Of a DNA stretch of 64,000 nt, positions 8,641 to 22,443 are shown one piece after another. Under the pieces are notes generated by a model that saw only the letters and a list, made by a program, of their open reading frames with translations, was not told where the DNA came from and searched no databases. The stretch comes from Paulownia fortunei. Lineage: Eukaryota; Streptophyta; Magnoliopsida; Lamiales; Paulowniaceae. The stretch spans positions 23,305,210 through 23,369,209 of the forward strand of contig CM033110.1 in the NCBI GenBank assembly GCA_019321725.1. Reading direction: 5' to 3'. The position numbers and the translations under genes were made by a program. Each line of letters starts with the position of its first letter. Position 1 is the stretch's first letter.

Positions 8641-10138
8641 CATGGGCTGTCCAGGCAAGCAGCCATTTACTATCATTTAGTTTGAAACTGGTTTTCACTC
8701 CATTAGTTTTATGGAGCTGTTGGTAGAAATTAATGTTAGTTCAGGTTTTAAATGGCCGAAAATAGTGTTATTCCATATTATAGATGCCACTTCGTTGTCT
8801 ATTTTAATGTCATCTTTAAATGTCTGTCCCCCATTACCCAGATTCACACTGGCACAGCATAATCTTACCCATTGTGTGTTTGTTGAATAATTTGAATTTC
8901 ATTCTCGAATTTGCAGTACTATTTTTGATTCGTGTTACCCTAATTATCTCAATACTTGTTTCGTTGAATAATCTTACTCAACTTGTTTTTATATACATTC
9001 AATCAAAAGAGAAAAAGAAAAAGAAAGAAAACAAGAGGATGAATTCTTAAAAAAAAAAAGAGAGGTATTTTCTTTTTTGGTACATTATATCTTATTTTAC
9101 ATGTTGTACGAAAAAATATGTCACAAACTACAAACGTGAATCTTAAATTATGATTACGAAAAATGGGCAATAAAACAAATGAAATCTTAATTTTAAAAGG
9201 GAAAAAATATCATTTATTTTTGTTAGGGTCGAAAAATAAATTAATTTATTTGAGATTCATTTTAAAATCTATAGTTAAACACTTCAATTGGGCAAGCTCA
9301 TTAAGAATATTTAACTAAATTTGATCATATTTTTTTTATTTGCTAAATTTTGAAATTCGATTTGAACTCAATACTATTAATTAAAAATTTGAGTGATAAA
9401 ATGTATACGAAATATTAATTTACCCGAGTTCATGTACAGTTCAACTAAAACTCATTAAAATTTAATTTACATAACTAAATCAAACTCAAATTTAATTTAA
9501 AACTTAATAACAAATTAAATCAAATTTAAATAATGCCTCGTTACATCTTAGTTTTCATGTACAAAACAACATAAAAATAAGGGAAGGACACTGCCCTTAA
9601 AAGCTTTATCCGCTGGAAAGCAACGGTATCGATCAATCTGTCATTAAAAATGTGGGCTTCTTTACAAATCTAGTAGGCTTTTGTCTCCCCCTCGTTACTT
9701 CCGCCCCCACTCCCCCCACCCGCCCACCCACCCAAACAATGCCCTTGTTTTGTTTGTATATGTAATAATATGTTGTTATCCCCCATATGTTTTGTCTCAA
9801 AGCTGTTCCATTCATGGGACAATGTAACACTAGAGAGAGACGAGGTTTGCACCCGAAAACCAACCCCAGGCCAACCACCCTATTCATTGGGCCTCTCAAA
9901 TCTCACCACACTCCACAAAACCCACATTTCAAATTTGAATGCCCTTTTAACTCCCTATGCTCACTTGGCGCCCGCATCTCTCTCGCCTTCTCTTTGACTG
10001 CCTCGGCGTCTCCAATTTCCAAAAACCCCATTTGACCAGCCCCCCTCCTTTTCCCTCCCTTTTCCCTAGCCTTTAAAACAACCCTTTGCTTTCTCAGTCA
10101 TTTCATCAAACATTTTTGCTGATATTTTTTATCCAATC
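8641..10138. other. Intergenic and promoter region of the AGC kinase gene
   Basis: The left part is AT-rich and featureless. From about 9640 composition rises and the strand becomes C-rich (9700-9736, see findings). From 9880 to 10138 pyrimidine-rich leader-like sequence precedes the kinase ATG, with a TTTAAAA TATA-like motif near 10071. No separate gene is supported. Confidence 0.45.
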
Positions 10139-12399
10139 ATGAGCAAAGCTTTCGAGAATAGCTCAAAGAATGACCCCATTTCTCTTAAGGTCAGTTTTCA
10201 TGACCTTAGCATCAATAACAGTCCCAGCATTGATTTTTGTAGCAGTACCGTGACTGGGTCCGATAATACTAGTGTGGGCAGTAGTAAATTAAGCGACTGT
10301 GGTTTCGTGGATAAGCAAATAGATATCAAGAATGTTGAGGTGAATGCGGGTGAGGAATGTGTGGAGAGTGAGAAGAGTAGTTTAAGTTCGGTTAGTTATT
10401 GTAATGGCGCGGATGCAAACGAGGCTAGTTTTAGGAGTGTTTGCCCATCGAAACCTCACAAGGGGAATGACACGCGGTGGGATGCAATACAAGGTGTGCA
10501 GGCTAGAGATGGGGAGCTGGGTTTGGGGCATTTTAGGCTTCTGAAAAAACTGGGATTTGGGGATATTGGGAGTGTTTATCTCGCGGAGTTGAGGAGCATG
10601 GGATGCCTTTTCGCTATGAAAGTAATGGATAAAGGGATGTTAATCAGTAGAAAGAAAGTGGTGAGAGCTCAAACTGAGAGAGACATCTTGGGTTTGTTGG
10701 ATCACCCCTTTCTTCCGACTCTTTATTCGCATTTTGAAACAGAGAAATTTTCGTGTTTGCTAATGGAGTTTTGCAGCGGTGGGGACCTGCATTTGCTTAG
10801 GCAGCGTCAGGCAGGCAAGCATTTCTCAGAGCAAGCAGCAAGGTTAGCAATTGATTTTAATATCTTACTTGATTTCATATCTATATCCTTTTAAGTCTTT
10901 CCATTGCATTTTATAACAGCTTAACACATTCGCTGTTGGTGAGATTCTAAAATGCAAAAGGGATGAAAATCAGGATAGTGAATACTCGGTAGAAAAAAAT
11001 ATGTTTGAATTTCTTGAAATTCTTTAACCCTTTAGTTGAGTGATGATACTGAGTAGTGGGACGCTTGGCTTTGTATTGGTGGTTTCGTTTGCTTGATCAG
11101 TTCATTAGATTGTTATTGATGTTTCTTTCCTTTATTTAATTATCATGGAAGGGAGAATACTGCAGGAGAATGCTATTCCTAATAGACCTTCAATTCATTT
11201 ATAATCTAACCTGCTATTAAGATAATTATAATTGATACTCAGTGGTGTTGCTAAAATTATGTAAAAAAGTTGATATCCTTATTTTGCTTCTGAAATGTAA
11301 TAATGCTATCTTATATATTATCTTGGCCAGATTTTAATCATTACTTGCACCATTATTCATAAGATCACATCATGAACTCTTCACATCTAGATTCAAATTG
11401 TATTGAATGTGAAACTGGTAAGTGCTGTTTTTAGGGGCACATGTAATTGAATTACAGCGTCGTCCATCTAAAGAGAGATAATTATCGATATTGACTGGTA
11501 ATTTACATTTTCGTTTGTTTCATAGGTTCTACGCTTCAGAAGTGCTTCTTGCGCTCGAGTATTTACATATGATGGGGGTGGTGTACAGGGACTTGAAACC
11601 TGAAAATGTTTTGGTGAGGGAAGATGGCCATATTATGCTATCGGATTTTGATTTATCATTGAGATGCTATGTGAGTCCCACCCTTGTTACATCCAGTGAT
11701 GGCCCAGCCTGTACAATTTCTTCGTATTGCATACAGCCATCATGCATTGATCCAGCATGTAAATTGCCTGTTTGTGTAGAGCCTTCTTGTTTCCAACCCT
11801 CTTGCTTTAAACCTCGCCTTTTCAACTCAAAAGCCGTGAAAGTGAGAGGTGAAAGAACAACTTTGGCCGGTTCAGATTCCCTTCCTGAGCTTGTCGCAGA
11901 GCCAACTGCAGCCCGATCTATGTCTTTTGTTGGGACACATGAATATTTAGCCCCTGAAATTATTAGAGGAGATGGTCATGGCAGTGCTGTTGACTGGTGG
12001 ACATTTGGTATTTTCTTGTATGAATTGCTTCATGGGAAGACACCATTTAAAGGCAATGGTAATAGAGAGACATTGTTTAACGTTGTTGGACAGCCCCTGA
12101 AATTCCCTGAGGGCTCCACAATTAGTTTTGCTGCAAAGGATTTGATTCGAGGTTTGCTTGCAAAGGACCCTCAGAAAAGATTAGGATTTAAAAGAGGGGC
12201 CACAGAGATAAAACAGCATCCATTCTTTGAAAGTGTAAACTGGGCTCTTATTCGTAGCACGCTCCCTCCTCAGATTCCTAAGCCAGTAGATCTTGCATTG
12301 CTTAATCGGACATTAAAGTCATCTTTGCAGTCAAATCACAAGGGTGCTACAGACTCTGAAAGGTCATCTGGTCATTACTTAGATTTTGAATTTTTCTAA
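10139..12399 (+). CDS. AGC VIIIa (AGC1-type) Ser/Thr kinase, D6PK/PVPK1-like
   Basis: Exons 10139-10842 and 11526-12399 join in frame (AG|G making Arg of ARFYASEV) and give 525 residues. About 135 low-complexity N-terminal residues precede the kinase domain. Visible kinase motifs are a [11 protein letters not shown] glycine loop, the FAMK lysine, [11 protein letters not shown] in place of DFG (diagnostic of plant AGC VIII kinases), an 80-90 residue insert before APE with Cys-Pro repeats (CIQPSC, CFKPRLF), and a C-terminal hydrophobic DFEFF PIF-like motif that PDK1 can dock on. D6PK relatives phosphorylate PIN auxin exporters at the basal plasma membrane. The insert and PIF place it in the D6PK/PVPK1/KIPK group; the exact orthologue is uncertain. 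The single intron lies at the position common in this group. Confidence 0.95.
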
Positions 12400-14294
12400 A
12401 CAGTCTTATTTTTGTATTGGTATCTTGAGGTTAGATTTCATTTCTGATTTGTAGTTATAATTTAACAAAATCTCTCTTAATATTTTTTAATTCTTCCTTT
12501 CTTTTTTTCTTTTTCGCCACTTTAAGTTGTTCAGTTGGTGTCGTGAAAATTGTGCAGTGTAATTTGCAAACACATTCACATATGAGAAAGGCCTGCAATC
12601 AGATTAAAATAATTTTCAGTTTGTAATTATTTTGCTTAGGTGAAAAGAGAGGAAAAGAAGCACGCCATTGTTTAGGTCATCATGAGTTTGGAGGAATAAC
12701 TGTATCTTGAGGTAGCTCTCAGCATTTGCTGAGAAAGGGAAAAATTGTCTGCCTCTTCATGATTCTTGATCCTTTTCTTTTTTCCTTTACACTTGATCAC
12801 TTTTCCAGCAATTTAACTGTTTGTGTCAAGAATCCTGATGAACCCTGGAATTCTTGGTTGCTTTATCTGCGGATTCCTAAAAAGACAAATTGATTGAGAC
12901 AAATGATCAAACCATTTAACTGCAGAGTTGAACAAGTGTCAATGTCAATTGGAATTGGTATTTCTCATTGAGAGCTTTAATCTTGGGGAGTCTGCTCACC
13001 TGAGTGATGCCAGAGATGTTTTATTCTTCTTAGTGGACAGGCTTTTGTTTTTGTAACTTGCTTTTCTTTCTGTACACAAATGTGCTTTTCCAGGATGCTG
13101 GTTAAATGGAGCCAACCCCTTTCAACTTTACAGATGCCAAACATTCTTTTATTTTACTTTCTGTCTTCGCTTACAAAAAAGAAAAATGTTGAGATACCAA
13201 AAAATCTTGGTAATACATGGGTTGCTAAAGAAACTTGGTTACGGAAATAAAAATAAAAATAAAATACAAGAGGCTATATCCTGATACGAGTGAGTCTTGA
13301 AATGATAGTGAAGTTTCACTGGCTTGATGATAGAGTAATAGTTAAAGAGACTCATGTGATACAAGAAAAAATATAAAGCAAGTCTAGAGATATATTCACT
13401 GTTAATTATTCGTCAGACAAATACCCCAACTTTGGTCAACAGAAAAATTCAATGTTAGACAAATAAGTGGCGTTTTGAACGAGTAAAAACCAGAAACCCA
13501 GTCCACTTCAATCCTGTTCCCTTAAGATTCTTTAGATAATGCGACAGATCGTAGGAATATAACATCTCTTTCTGCACGGAAATTCCAACCATCTGATGTA
13601 TCATTGAAGAATGACATTCCTTACTTTCCACGACGTACAAGAGATAAATTAACCTAACTTGGTGGTGGGGTTATAGAGACGAGTATAATTAAGCATAAGA
13701 AGAATCTAATATTGGATCGCTATCATTGTATTGGATATGCCGAGTAAGCAGAGTAAGCGACGGATGCCAAAAGACAAATATTGTTGAACTTGTTGGTCAA
13801 GAATTGTATACAAAATGAAAAAAAGAAAAAGAAATCCATCTAAAATCATAGACGAGGAAGGTTTTCACAACTACCCAAAGACTGAATAAAGATGCTTCAG
13901 GTTGTGGGTTCCAAGTCCATAATCAATTTCATGTAGCATGATTGAATAGTTTGCACTGGACTCTCATCTGAACCTGTCAAATGCGAATTCCTACATTTGG
14001 CCTACATGGAATAAAAACCAACTTAAATGTAATCGTATATGCTAAAATTCTTAATCATATGTCATAAGCTTGAAAAGAAACATTAAACTTCTCGATAATC
14101 CCGATGAGAGTCCTGATTCAAACAATTCTGGAGAGCTCCGCGCCCCATTGATCTCATAACCAAAAAAATTGTCCATATTATCAATTTGTGCGTATTTGCA
14201 GCCTGATTCTTACTATATATGGTACAAAAGAAGTTAAGATCAAATAGGGTTAAATTAAGCATAAGCTCCCTTTAACAACACACTCCTCCGATCA
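12400..14294. other. Intergenic between kinase and GPAT
   Basis: The first 600-700 bp are T-rich and probably include the kinase 3' UTR. No open frame of note. Just before the next gene a TATATAT motif at 14214-14220 sits about 75 bp upstream of the GPAT ATG and may be its TATA box. Confidence 0.4.
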
Positions 14295-15929
14295 ATGGCT
14301 AAGTCCAATTTACACTCTGCTGTTAAATTTCCAAATATCAGCCAATGTGAACCCCACGGGCGTGAAAAACACACTGTAGTAGCTGACATGGATGGAACTT
14401 TGCTTATAGGCCGCAGTTCATTTCCTTATTTTGCATTAGTGGCCTTTGAAGTTGGTGGGATCTTAAGGCTTCTTTTCTTGCTCTTGGCCTCTCCACTAGC
14501 TGGAATCCTGTACTATTTCATCTCAGAATCTGCTGGCATTCGTGTACTTATATTTGCAACATTTGCTGGCATGAGGGTGTATGACATTGAATCAGTTGCA
14601 CGGGCCGTTTTGCCTAAATTTTATTCCGGTGACTTGCATCCTGAGGCATGGCGCGTTTTTTCGTCGTGTGGGAGGAAATGCGTGCTAACGGCTAATCCTC
14701 GGGTCATGGTGGAGGCCTTCCTGAAAGACTATTTAGGTGCTGATTTAGTTATAGGGACTGAGATTTCAACATTCAAAGGTAGAGCCACAGGTCTTGTTAC
14801 TAGCCCTGGAGTACTTGTTGGGGAGAATAAGGCACATGCCCTTCAGAAGGAATTTAGCACTACAACACCAGAAATTGGACTTGGTGACAGAAAGACTGAT
14901 TTTCCATTCATGAAGCTCTGCAAGGTTTGTCATGCTCCAGAAGTTGTTAACCTCATCCCAAGATCAATTTTCAAGAAATATGATTTTTTCAAACCAACAC
15001 TTATTTGATTAGTTGATTATCCTTTGCAGGAAAGTTACATGGTTCCAAGAAAGCCCCAAGTCCAGCCCGTCAGCCCCGACAAGTTGTTAAAACCAATAGT
15101 CTTCCACGATGGCAGGATTGTCCAAAAACCAAGCCCCCTAATGGCACTTCTAATCATTCTATGGATCCCAATAGGCTTCCTCCTAGCATGTCTACGTATC
15201 GCGGCTGGGGCACTCCTCCCAATGCCTATAGTTTATCACGCGTTTTGGGCACTCGGAGTAAGGGTCACCATCAAGGGCACCCCACCCCCTCCAGCCAAAA
15301 AATCCTTAGGCCAAACTGGTGTCCTTTTCGTTTGCTCTCACCGTACCCTTCTCGACCCGATTTTCCTTTCCACAGCCCTGGGCCGCCCTATCCCGGCAGT
15401 CACATACTCTCTGTCCCGGCTATCGGAAATCATATCCCCCATCAAAACTGTTCGGCTGAACCGTGACCGGGTCAAGGATGCTGACATGATCAAGAAACTA
15501 TTAGAAGAAGGGGACCTAGTCATATGCCCCGAGGGGACAACATGTAGAGAACCATTTTTGCTCAGATTTTCAGCCCTTTTCGCTGAACTGACAGATCAGC
15601 TCGTGCCTGTAGCAATGTCTAATCGCATGAGCATGTTTCATGGGACGACAGCTCGAGGCTGGAAAGGAATGGACCCGTTTTACTTCTTCATGAACCCGAG
15701 CCCGGCTTATGAGGTGACATTTTTGAATAAGCTACCTCAGGACTTGACTTGTGGAGCTGGAAAATCGAGCCATGAGGTGGCAAATTATATACAGAGGATG
15801 ATTGCTGCAACTCTTTCGTACGAGTGCACTAACTTTACTAGGAAGGATAAGTACAAGGCGCTGGCTGGAAATGATGGTAATGTGGTGGAAAAACCAAGAA
15901 TTGCAGCTGATAAAGTTATGGGCTGCTGA
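14295..15929 (+). CDS. RAM2: Glycerol-3-phosphate sn-2-acyltransferase, RAM2-like
   Basis: Exons 14295-14924 and 15030-15929 (GT-AG intron of 105 bp) give 509 residues. The N-terminal half is a HAD-like phosphatase domain with intact ADMDGT (about residue 30) and GLGDRKTD. Two hydrophobic segments follow, then the PlsC acyltransferase domain with CSHRTLLD (about residue 314) and [14 protein letters not shown] (about 375). Plant GPATs of this type use acyl-CoA and, when the phosphatase is intact, release sn-2 monoacylglycerol at the ER. Blocks such as [32 protein letters not shown] and the KVMGC terminus match my memory of RAM2, which makes 16:0 beta-MAG during arbuscular mycorrhiza, better than the cutin (GPAT4/6/8) or suberin (GPAT5/7) enzymes. 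The GPAT call is firm; the RAM2 clade call is moderately sure. Confidence 0.93.
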
Positions 15930-18185
15930 AAATGCCGAACAAAATAGAGTCTTGTTATTCCATCTGCTTACTTTAGAGTTCACCGTATGATAGGATAAAT
16001 AAATCCATGGATTGCAAAGAGTTGGTAGTTTGGTGTAAATAAAAGATTGACAATTGGTGTTTAATACGACTTAAATGGCTACTGTTTTTGTTTTCTAAAT
16101 AGAAATTTGGTCAATTTCACCATTATCTGGCTTATCAGTTGCTTTTTAACCATTGAATTTGAATGAAAAACGATTTCATAAAATTCATTTGAATTCTAAA
16201 ATTCATCACCAAATTTAGGCAAAGAACCTAATACTGTTTCCACTACCTAAATTAAAATATGATAGCATAACATTAAAAGTAATAAAACATAATTATTTGT
16301 GAAAGTATATGATAACATACAAATTTTATCGTTGTTACTAACATATAATTAGATAAATATTAATATGTTCGGCAACACTTAAAATTTCATATTTTTAGAG
16401 TTTTGAAATATCAAATTTTATCACGAGAAAGACCTCACTGACAATGAAATAGTCTTTTTGAATATTTTAGTGAGCCCATCGAAGGTTTATTTGGAATGTA
16501 CAATGTTCATATTTGTTTCTGTCACAACATAGACAAAGCTTTAGATTCTCATTACGGGTACAAGAAGAAAAGGTGCATGTCGATTTATGTACTTTTTTCC
16601 AGTTTGAGACGATTGAGTTTGGACCATATAATTGGACCGATTTAATATGGGCCGAATTTAATCCATGCAATTATTACTTTGCAATATTATTTGTGTATTA
16701 TGAAAGACCCATTTTCTTTTTAAATGACTATACACAAATCACGCTATAAAATAGCATATTATTAGTAAGTTTTGAATATTTCAATTTAAATGCAGTCCAT
16801 TGCTCCAGCCAATACACATTTTTCAGACTTGCTGTATTTTATAAACAATTTTGCTTAGGGTGACAAGATGACAAGTCAATAAATCATTCTGTTTGGAGTT
16901 AATTTTAATGTTATAAATAAATTTAAGTTGGGTTATAAATTTTTAATTTTTAAACCCAACTCAATCAAAATCTGACCTGTTTATTTTTAAAAAAATTAAT
17001 ATATATTTTATATGATATGTTTTTTTAAGAACAATAGTTTTTTTTAAATAATTATATTATTTTAAAAAGATAATTTTTAATACTTTTTAAATTATAATAC
17101 GATTCTAATAAGATTTATTCACTTCGATTTGGAGGAATCTAAATCATTATAAATTTTAATAAATTAAATATAAACAAATTCAACATAAATTCAATTTATT
17201 TTCATCTCTATTTTTACTCTACCTCTCAAATTTACTTGTGTGTTGCAACAAATTCCCAAATTCATGAATGACAACCAAATACCAAGAAAAATAGGCTTCA
17301 GCCATTGTCTTAATCGTGCAAGAAGTATTAAATTAATTTAATTTAATTTTTATCTTTTTTTTTCTTGTGTTAAACAAAAATAATTATATGTACTTCATAT
17401 ATAAATATGAGACGGATTTGGAAAATTTTCAACCAATAAAGAAGTCGAACTTTGATGCATTTATTCTCACTTAATATTGTCGCACGATGTAGTACTTGTA
17501 GGCTATAGTCTCTAGTCTATACATTTTTAGGTGGAGTTCAATTTTATAAATAAGTACATGTATTGGCTGATTAAGCAAAAAGTAAACCCCAATTAATTGT
17601 TTTAATTAGATTAATTAATATCCCTACAAAATATATTTACTTTTCATTTGCAAACCCGTTCAAAATGAATTCCCTGGGCCCACTCAGGGGAAGAGTTAGA
17701 ATGTGCACCTTTTGACTTTTCTTTTCAATTAGTTGTTCAAGTTTTAAGACACTATTATTTTTGCCTAATTTCAATAATTACACCATTCTAATCAGGAAAA
17801 TAATTCTTTAAATGTTACAAACAAGATGTGTAGACATACTCAATTTGTCCATATTTTTTGTTCCTTTTCAGGAATAAAAGAAAATTAATCAAATTATTCA
17901 ACTAACGTATTTCACTTAACATATGAGATTATTTTTCAAAAATTGTGAACAAAGAAACTTCTAGAAAAAGAACACAATCCGAGAAAAGCTAAAATCCCAT
18001 AAAATCCAGTGGGCGACCCCTGGTAATAATCCTTGAATTCCAGTTATCAACGCATAAAAACAACTGCAGAGTTGCAGAGACAGAGGCACAGTCCAAGTCT
18101 AAATTTCAGCACGATAAAAAAACCCAGCAAGAATTTGCCTCCCACCGCAAAGAAACAGGGAGATTGAAGAAAAGAGAAAAACAAA
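15930..18185. other. Intergenic between GPAT and prolyl 4-hydroxylase
   Basis: AATAAAT-type polyadenylation signals for the GPAT lie near 15998. The rest is AT-rich with a TGGGCC motif near 16650 and T/A runs. From 17940 onward purine-rich leader-like sequence precedes the next ATG. No gene supported. Confidence 0.4.
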
Positions 18186-21100
18186 ATGTTCAATATTTTT
18201 TTCCCTTTGATGGACCCAAGATTCTTTCTTTTGGTTTTCCTGTGTTTCCTTGTTCAATCCTCTTATGGGTATGTTTATCTATCGCTTTATATATATATAT
18301 ATATATATATATTAATCTTCCTTATTATAGAATGTAGATCACGGCTGATTTCTTTGTGGGTTTAATCAGAAAAGAATCAGTGGTAAAATTGACAACTGGT
18401 GCTTCTTCGCCTCCGTTTGATCCAACCCGGGTCACCCAAATCTCTTGGAGTCCCAGGTTTTATTTTTAAATCTTTTGATTTAAAGGAATATTTGCATACA
18501 TTTATGCGATTTTGTGTATTTTTTGTGCGTTTAATCATTTTGTGGATAAATGCTGATGCGGGTTTTTGGTGGTAACTGGTATTCTACAGGGCTTTTTTGC
18601 ACAGAGGATTTTTGACTGATAAGGAATGTGATCATCTCATTACCCTGGTTAGCCTATTTTATCTTTTCTTGCACCCGTGCATTATTTTCATCATTGATGC
18701 TTCCTGGTTTAATGAATATTAATGCTTAAATGAAATGTTTTTTGGATATGATTAACTCTGTGTTATAGAAAAGGGTTAACTAGTATAAGATTCTATCTTC
18801 TTTGTTTTCTTGCATTTCCCCTTTGGCTACCATGAATTTATTTACTCATATATATTTCTGATTTATCTGTGGGGGAGGAACAAACTCGAAAAGATGGTCT
18901 CTTTACTAATGTGGTGTCTATTTGGTGGAATTGTGTGAGTAGGCCAAAGATAAGCTGGAGAAATCAATGGTAGCTGACAATGATTCTGGCAAGAGCATAG
19001 AGAGTGAAGTCCGAACTAGTTCCGGCATGTTTCTTAAGAAGGCTCAGGTTAGCTAAATCTCAGATACTTGTGACTTGATTCAAAAAATGTTGTAATCATG
19101 TTAACAATTTCATTCTCATAGCATCAATTGCATGTAATTATCTCATGTAATTATCTTACAACTGAATGCTTGATTGTGGATGTGTAATCCTGTTTTGCTT
19201 AGCTGCAATGACTATTATATTCAGGTAGTCACATGAGAGTTATTCTTGCTCCGGTTTTTAATGAATGTTGTTGTTAAGAAGCTGATGGATGTCAAGTTTC
19301 GGGGAGAATGATCTGCTTTTTGTTTCCTAGTTGTGCTGCATATCTATAGATAGACAATGGAGGTTTTAGAGGCTTGTTGCATGAAAATCCTTGTCTCCCT
19401 CATGCATGAACAGTCTTCAAATGGATCTGGGGTGCTATCTTCATGATCTCTTAAATTTAATGTGTTATTTAATCAATGCAAAACCTACACAAGTATTCAA
19501 AGTTCTTGAATGGTGACTGTCATGCAATTCTTGCCCTTAACATTGACAGTAGTGTCTGTCCATGTAAGCCTCATATCTCTGCATACCATGTCAGTTTGAT
19601 GAAAAAAAGCAAGTGCAAAAAAGCTTTAAAAAGCCAAATGTGGACTTCTATTCATCCTTCTCATGTTTATAGTCACATGATGATTGCCAAGACACACACA
19701 CACCTACACACCAAAAGACAAAAGAAAAAAATAATAAAAGAAGAGGAAAAGGAAGGCTAGTTAGGCATTAATTTAATATTGGCGGCATCATTTATCTTTG
19801 ACCAAAAATATTCAGATTGTGTCATTTGCCCGCTTTTGTGATACTTTGCTGGAGATTGTAAGTATTTTCTTGTCTAAACCAAATTTAATTTGCTCATAAA
19901 TGTGATAGGACTCATTTTTATGTTCATTGTAGTTGAGAAATTACTTGATTTCGTACCTTGTGTTTGAGATGATTATGATTACAGAAGCAATTTGAGAATC
20001 TCTGTCCCGTTATGGTGTTACTCCGTTGATCTGTTTGGAGTTTGTTAAATTTCTATTTATTAAGTTCTATTTTTGTAGCTGAACCCCTTTACTTTTATAA
20101 AGTCTAAATTACATATTTTTCTCTTAAAGATCTTTCTTTCAATCAAAGGGATAATGATTGGCGTGCTCAGGCATGCATGAAGTGACTTGAACCTGTTGTA
20201 GGACTCTTGGTTTGTGGCACACTGGAATGGAATGCCAAATTCATATACATGATATCTCTTGATCAATTTGAGAAAAAAATTAATAAGTGGTCTACTTGGA
20301 CATGAATTATTTCCACTCCACCAGATCATGATGCTATAAAACTCATAAGATGTGCATTCTTTGTCGTTATAAATTTTTTCAAATATTGTTTGCATCCTAC
20401 ATCAGAGTCAAAAAATTGGGTTCTCTGTTGCACAAAATGTTGTCCTTTTAGCCTAGAAATGCTGATGATCCTATATGAACCTTATTTTGTGAAGAAACTG
20501 GAACCTAGGGTTACATGTGCTCGAGTCACATTTGTTGGAACATAAGTAATGAGCTGAAACTCTAGTTTAGTTCATAGGTGTTATTTAGGAGCTCTACTAT
20601 ACTGGATTAACATAGGTACTTCTTCAATACAGTTCATTGATGATGAATGTAATTATTACTATCTTTGATGATGAATGTGGATGTTTTGTTCTCTTTTTTC
20701 TTCATTGAAGGATGAAGTAGTTGCTGGTGTTGAGGCAAAAATTGCTGCATGGACGTTCCTCCCTATAGGTATTGTGGAACAGTTTCTTTGATGTTTTGTA
20801 GGATTTCACCAGTCAATTAAGACTTATTGTTCCTATAAATCTGTTATGTAGAGAACGGGGAGGCTATGCAGATTTTGCATTATGAGCATGGCCAAAAGTA
20901 TGAGCCACATTTTGATTATTTTCATGACAAGGCTAATCTAGAATTGGGTGGTCACCGAGTGGCTACTGTGCTTATGTATTTATCAAATGTAGCGAAGGGT
21001 GGAGAAACAGTTTTTCCTAATTCAGAGGTAAGTTGTACTTTTGAATTTGCTGCTTCAATGTTTTCTCTTCCTATAAGCACTCCCCCTATAAATTATGTCT

Positions 21101-21760
21101 TCATTTATATTTCTACTGTATATGCAGGTGAAAGATAGACAGCCAAAGGGCGAAGACTTGTCTGAGTGCGCTAAAGAAGGCTATGCAGGTAAACATGATT
21201 TGACGGTGTTGTGTGTCCATGGATTGCTTGATAAGTTTTCAATGGTGATATGACATGCTTGGTGGAAAATATGATCATGCTACCTGGGAAGGTGCTGTTA
21301 AAAAAAAAATAAAAAAAATGAAATGCAGTGGTCATAGACATATGAGAAATGAGCAACTTTTGGTTTGTGATCAGAGTTGATTTTTACTGAACTGGTGACA
21401 TCTGATGTGTGTTAATTTTCTTATTCAGTTTCTTATTTGCTCTTCTTGACAGTGAAACCCAGGAAGGGTGATGCCCTGTTGTTTTTCAGTCTTCATCCTG
21501 ACGCAACTACTGATTCTTCAAGCTTACATGGGAGCTGTCCTGTCATTGAAGGTGAGAAGTGGTCTGCAACCAAGTGGATTCATGTGAGGTCTTTTGATAC
21601 ACCATCAGCCAATTTAGCAAGCGGTGATTGTGTTGATGAGAATCCAAACTGCGCTGCATGGGCTCTTAAAGGGGAATGTGAAAAGAACCCCCTGTACATG
21701 ATTGGCTCTGAGGAAGGTGCGGGTTATTGTAGGAAGAGCTGCAAGGTGTGCTCATCTTAG
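18186..21760 (+). CDS. P4H: Prolyl 4-hydroxylase with C-terminal ShKT domain
   Basis: Eight exons keep frame: 18186-18268, 18370-18456, 18590-18647, 18943-19047, 20711-20768, 20852-21027, 21128-21188, 21453-21760, giving 311 residues. A hydrophobic N-terminal anchor (residues 9-25) implies a type II ER/Golgi membrane enzyme. The 2-oxoglutarate/Fe(II) core has the HFD iron ligands in YEPHFDYF, the distal His in SLHGSCPV, and the 2-oxoglutarate Lys in KWSATKWIHV. The tail, with six cysteines between GDCVDENPNC and CRKSCKVC, is a ShKT toxin-like fold seen in several plant P4Hs. Such enzymes hydroxylate proline in extensins and arabinogalactan proteins. Intron 4 is long (1.66 kb). An alternative in-frame ATG lies at residue 9. 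Confidence 0.95.
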
Positions 21761-22381
21761 TAACATTTCTCCGGGCTATTTACAAAGGAAAAGTTTAAGA
21801 AATTTCAGTTGTAAATGAAAGAGGGCATTGTACTAGGCATGTAGAGTGGATGAAACAATGTCATCAAACTTTTGTAGTGCTACTGTCTCATTCGCACAAT
21901 TCCATCAAAACCCTAAATCAAAAAATTAGCATTGAAGTAATGACCTGAAATTTACTCGAGAGTGGATTGAACTATGTTCCATTTCTGCTTTTAAAGTGGA
22001 TGAGGTTTGCCACTGAAATAATATACTTTACCAAGAAAGTTTGGTTCTTCCCGTTGCCTCCCAATCCGGGCTATTGGGGCTGTGAAAAGGAGCTTCATTT
22101 TAGTCTATAAGAGACCTTCGTGAAATTTAAATTAGGGCGGTCTAAAAATATTTCAGCAACAAGCCCCTTAAGACCACTTTGAATATCGTTAGGCGAAAAA
22201 ACTCAAGTCTTGTACTGAATATGATTTAAAACAAGGTTGCAATTATTCACAATATTTCAGATACAAATAACTCCATGTATTCGTCTTGATGGCTAATGCT
22301 AAACAAATGCTAGCTGCAAGCTTTAAGAAAAACAATTCAGGCAATTCGAACCTGACTAGAGTGATTTCTTGGAGCAAAACA

Positions 22382-22443
<62 letters not shown>

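Noticed and set aside
9633..10035. Overlapping frames of 60-88 codons on both strands upstream of the kinase
   Set aside because: Low-complexity C- and pyrimidine-rich promoter sequence with no conserved motif.
19476..20395. Frames of 94 and 111 codons in intron 4 of the prolyl 4-hydroxylase
   Set aside because: They lack homology and lie within a well-defined intron.
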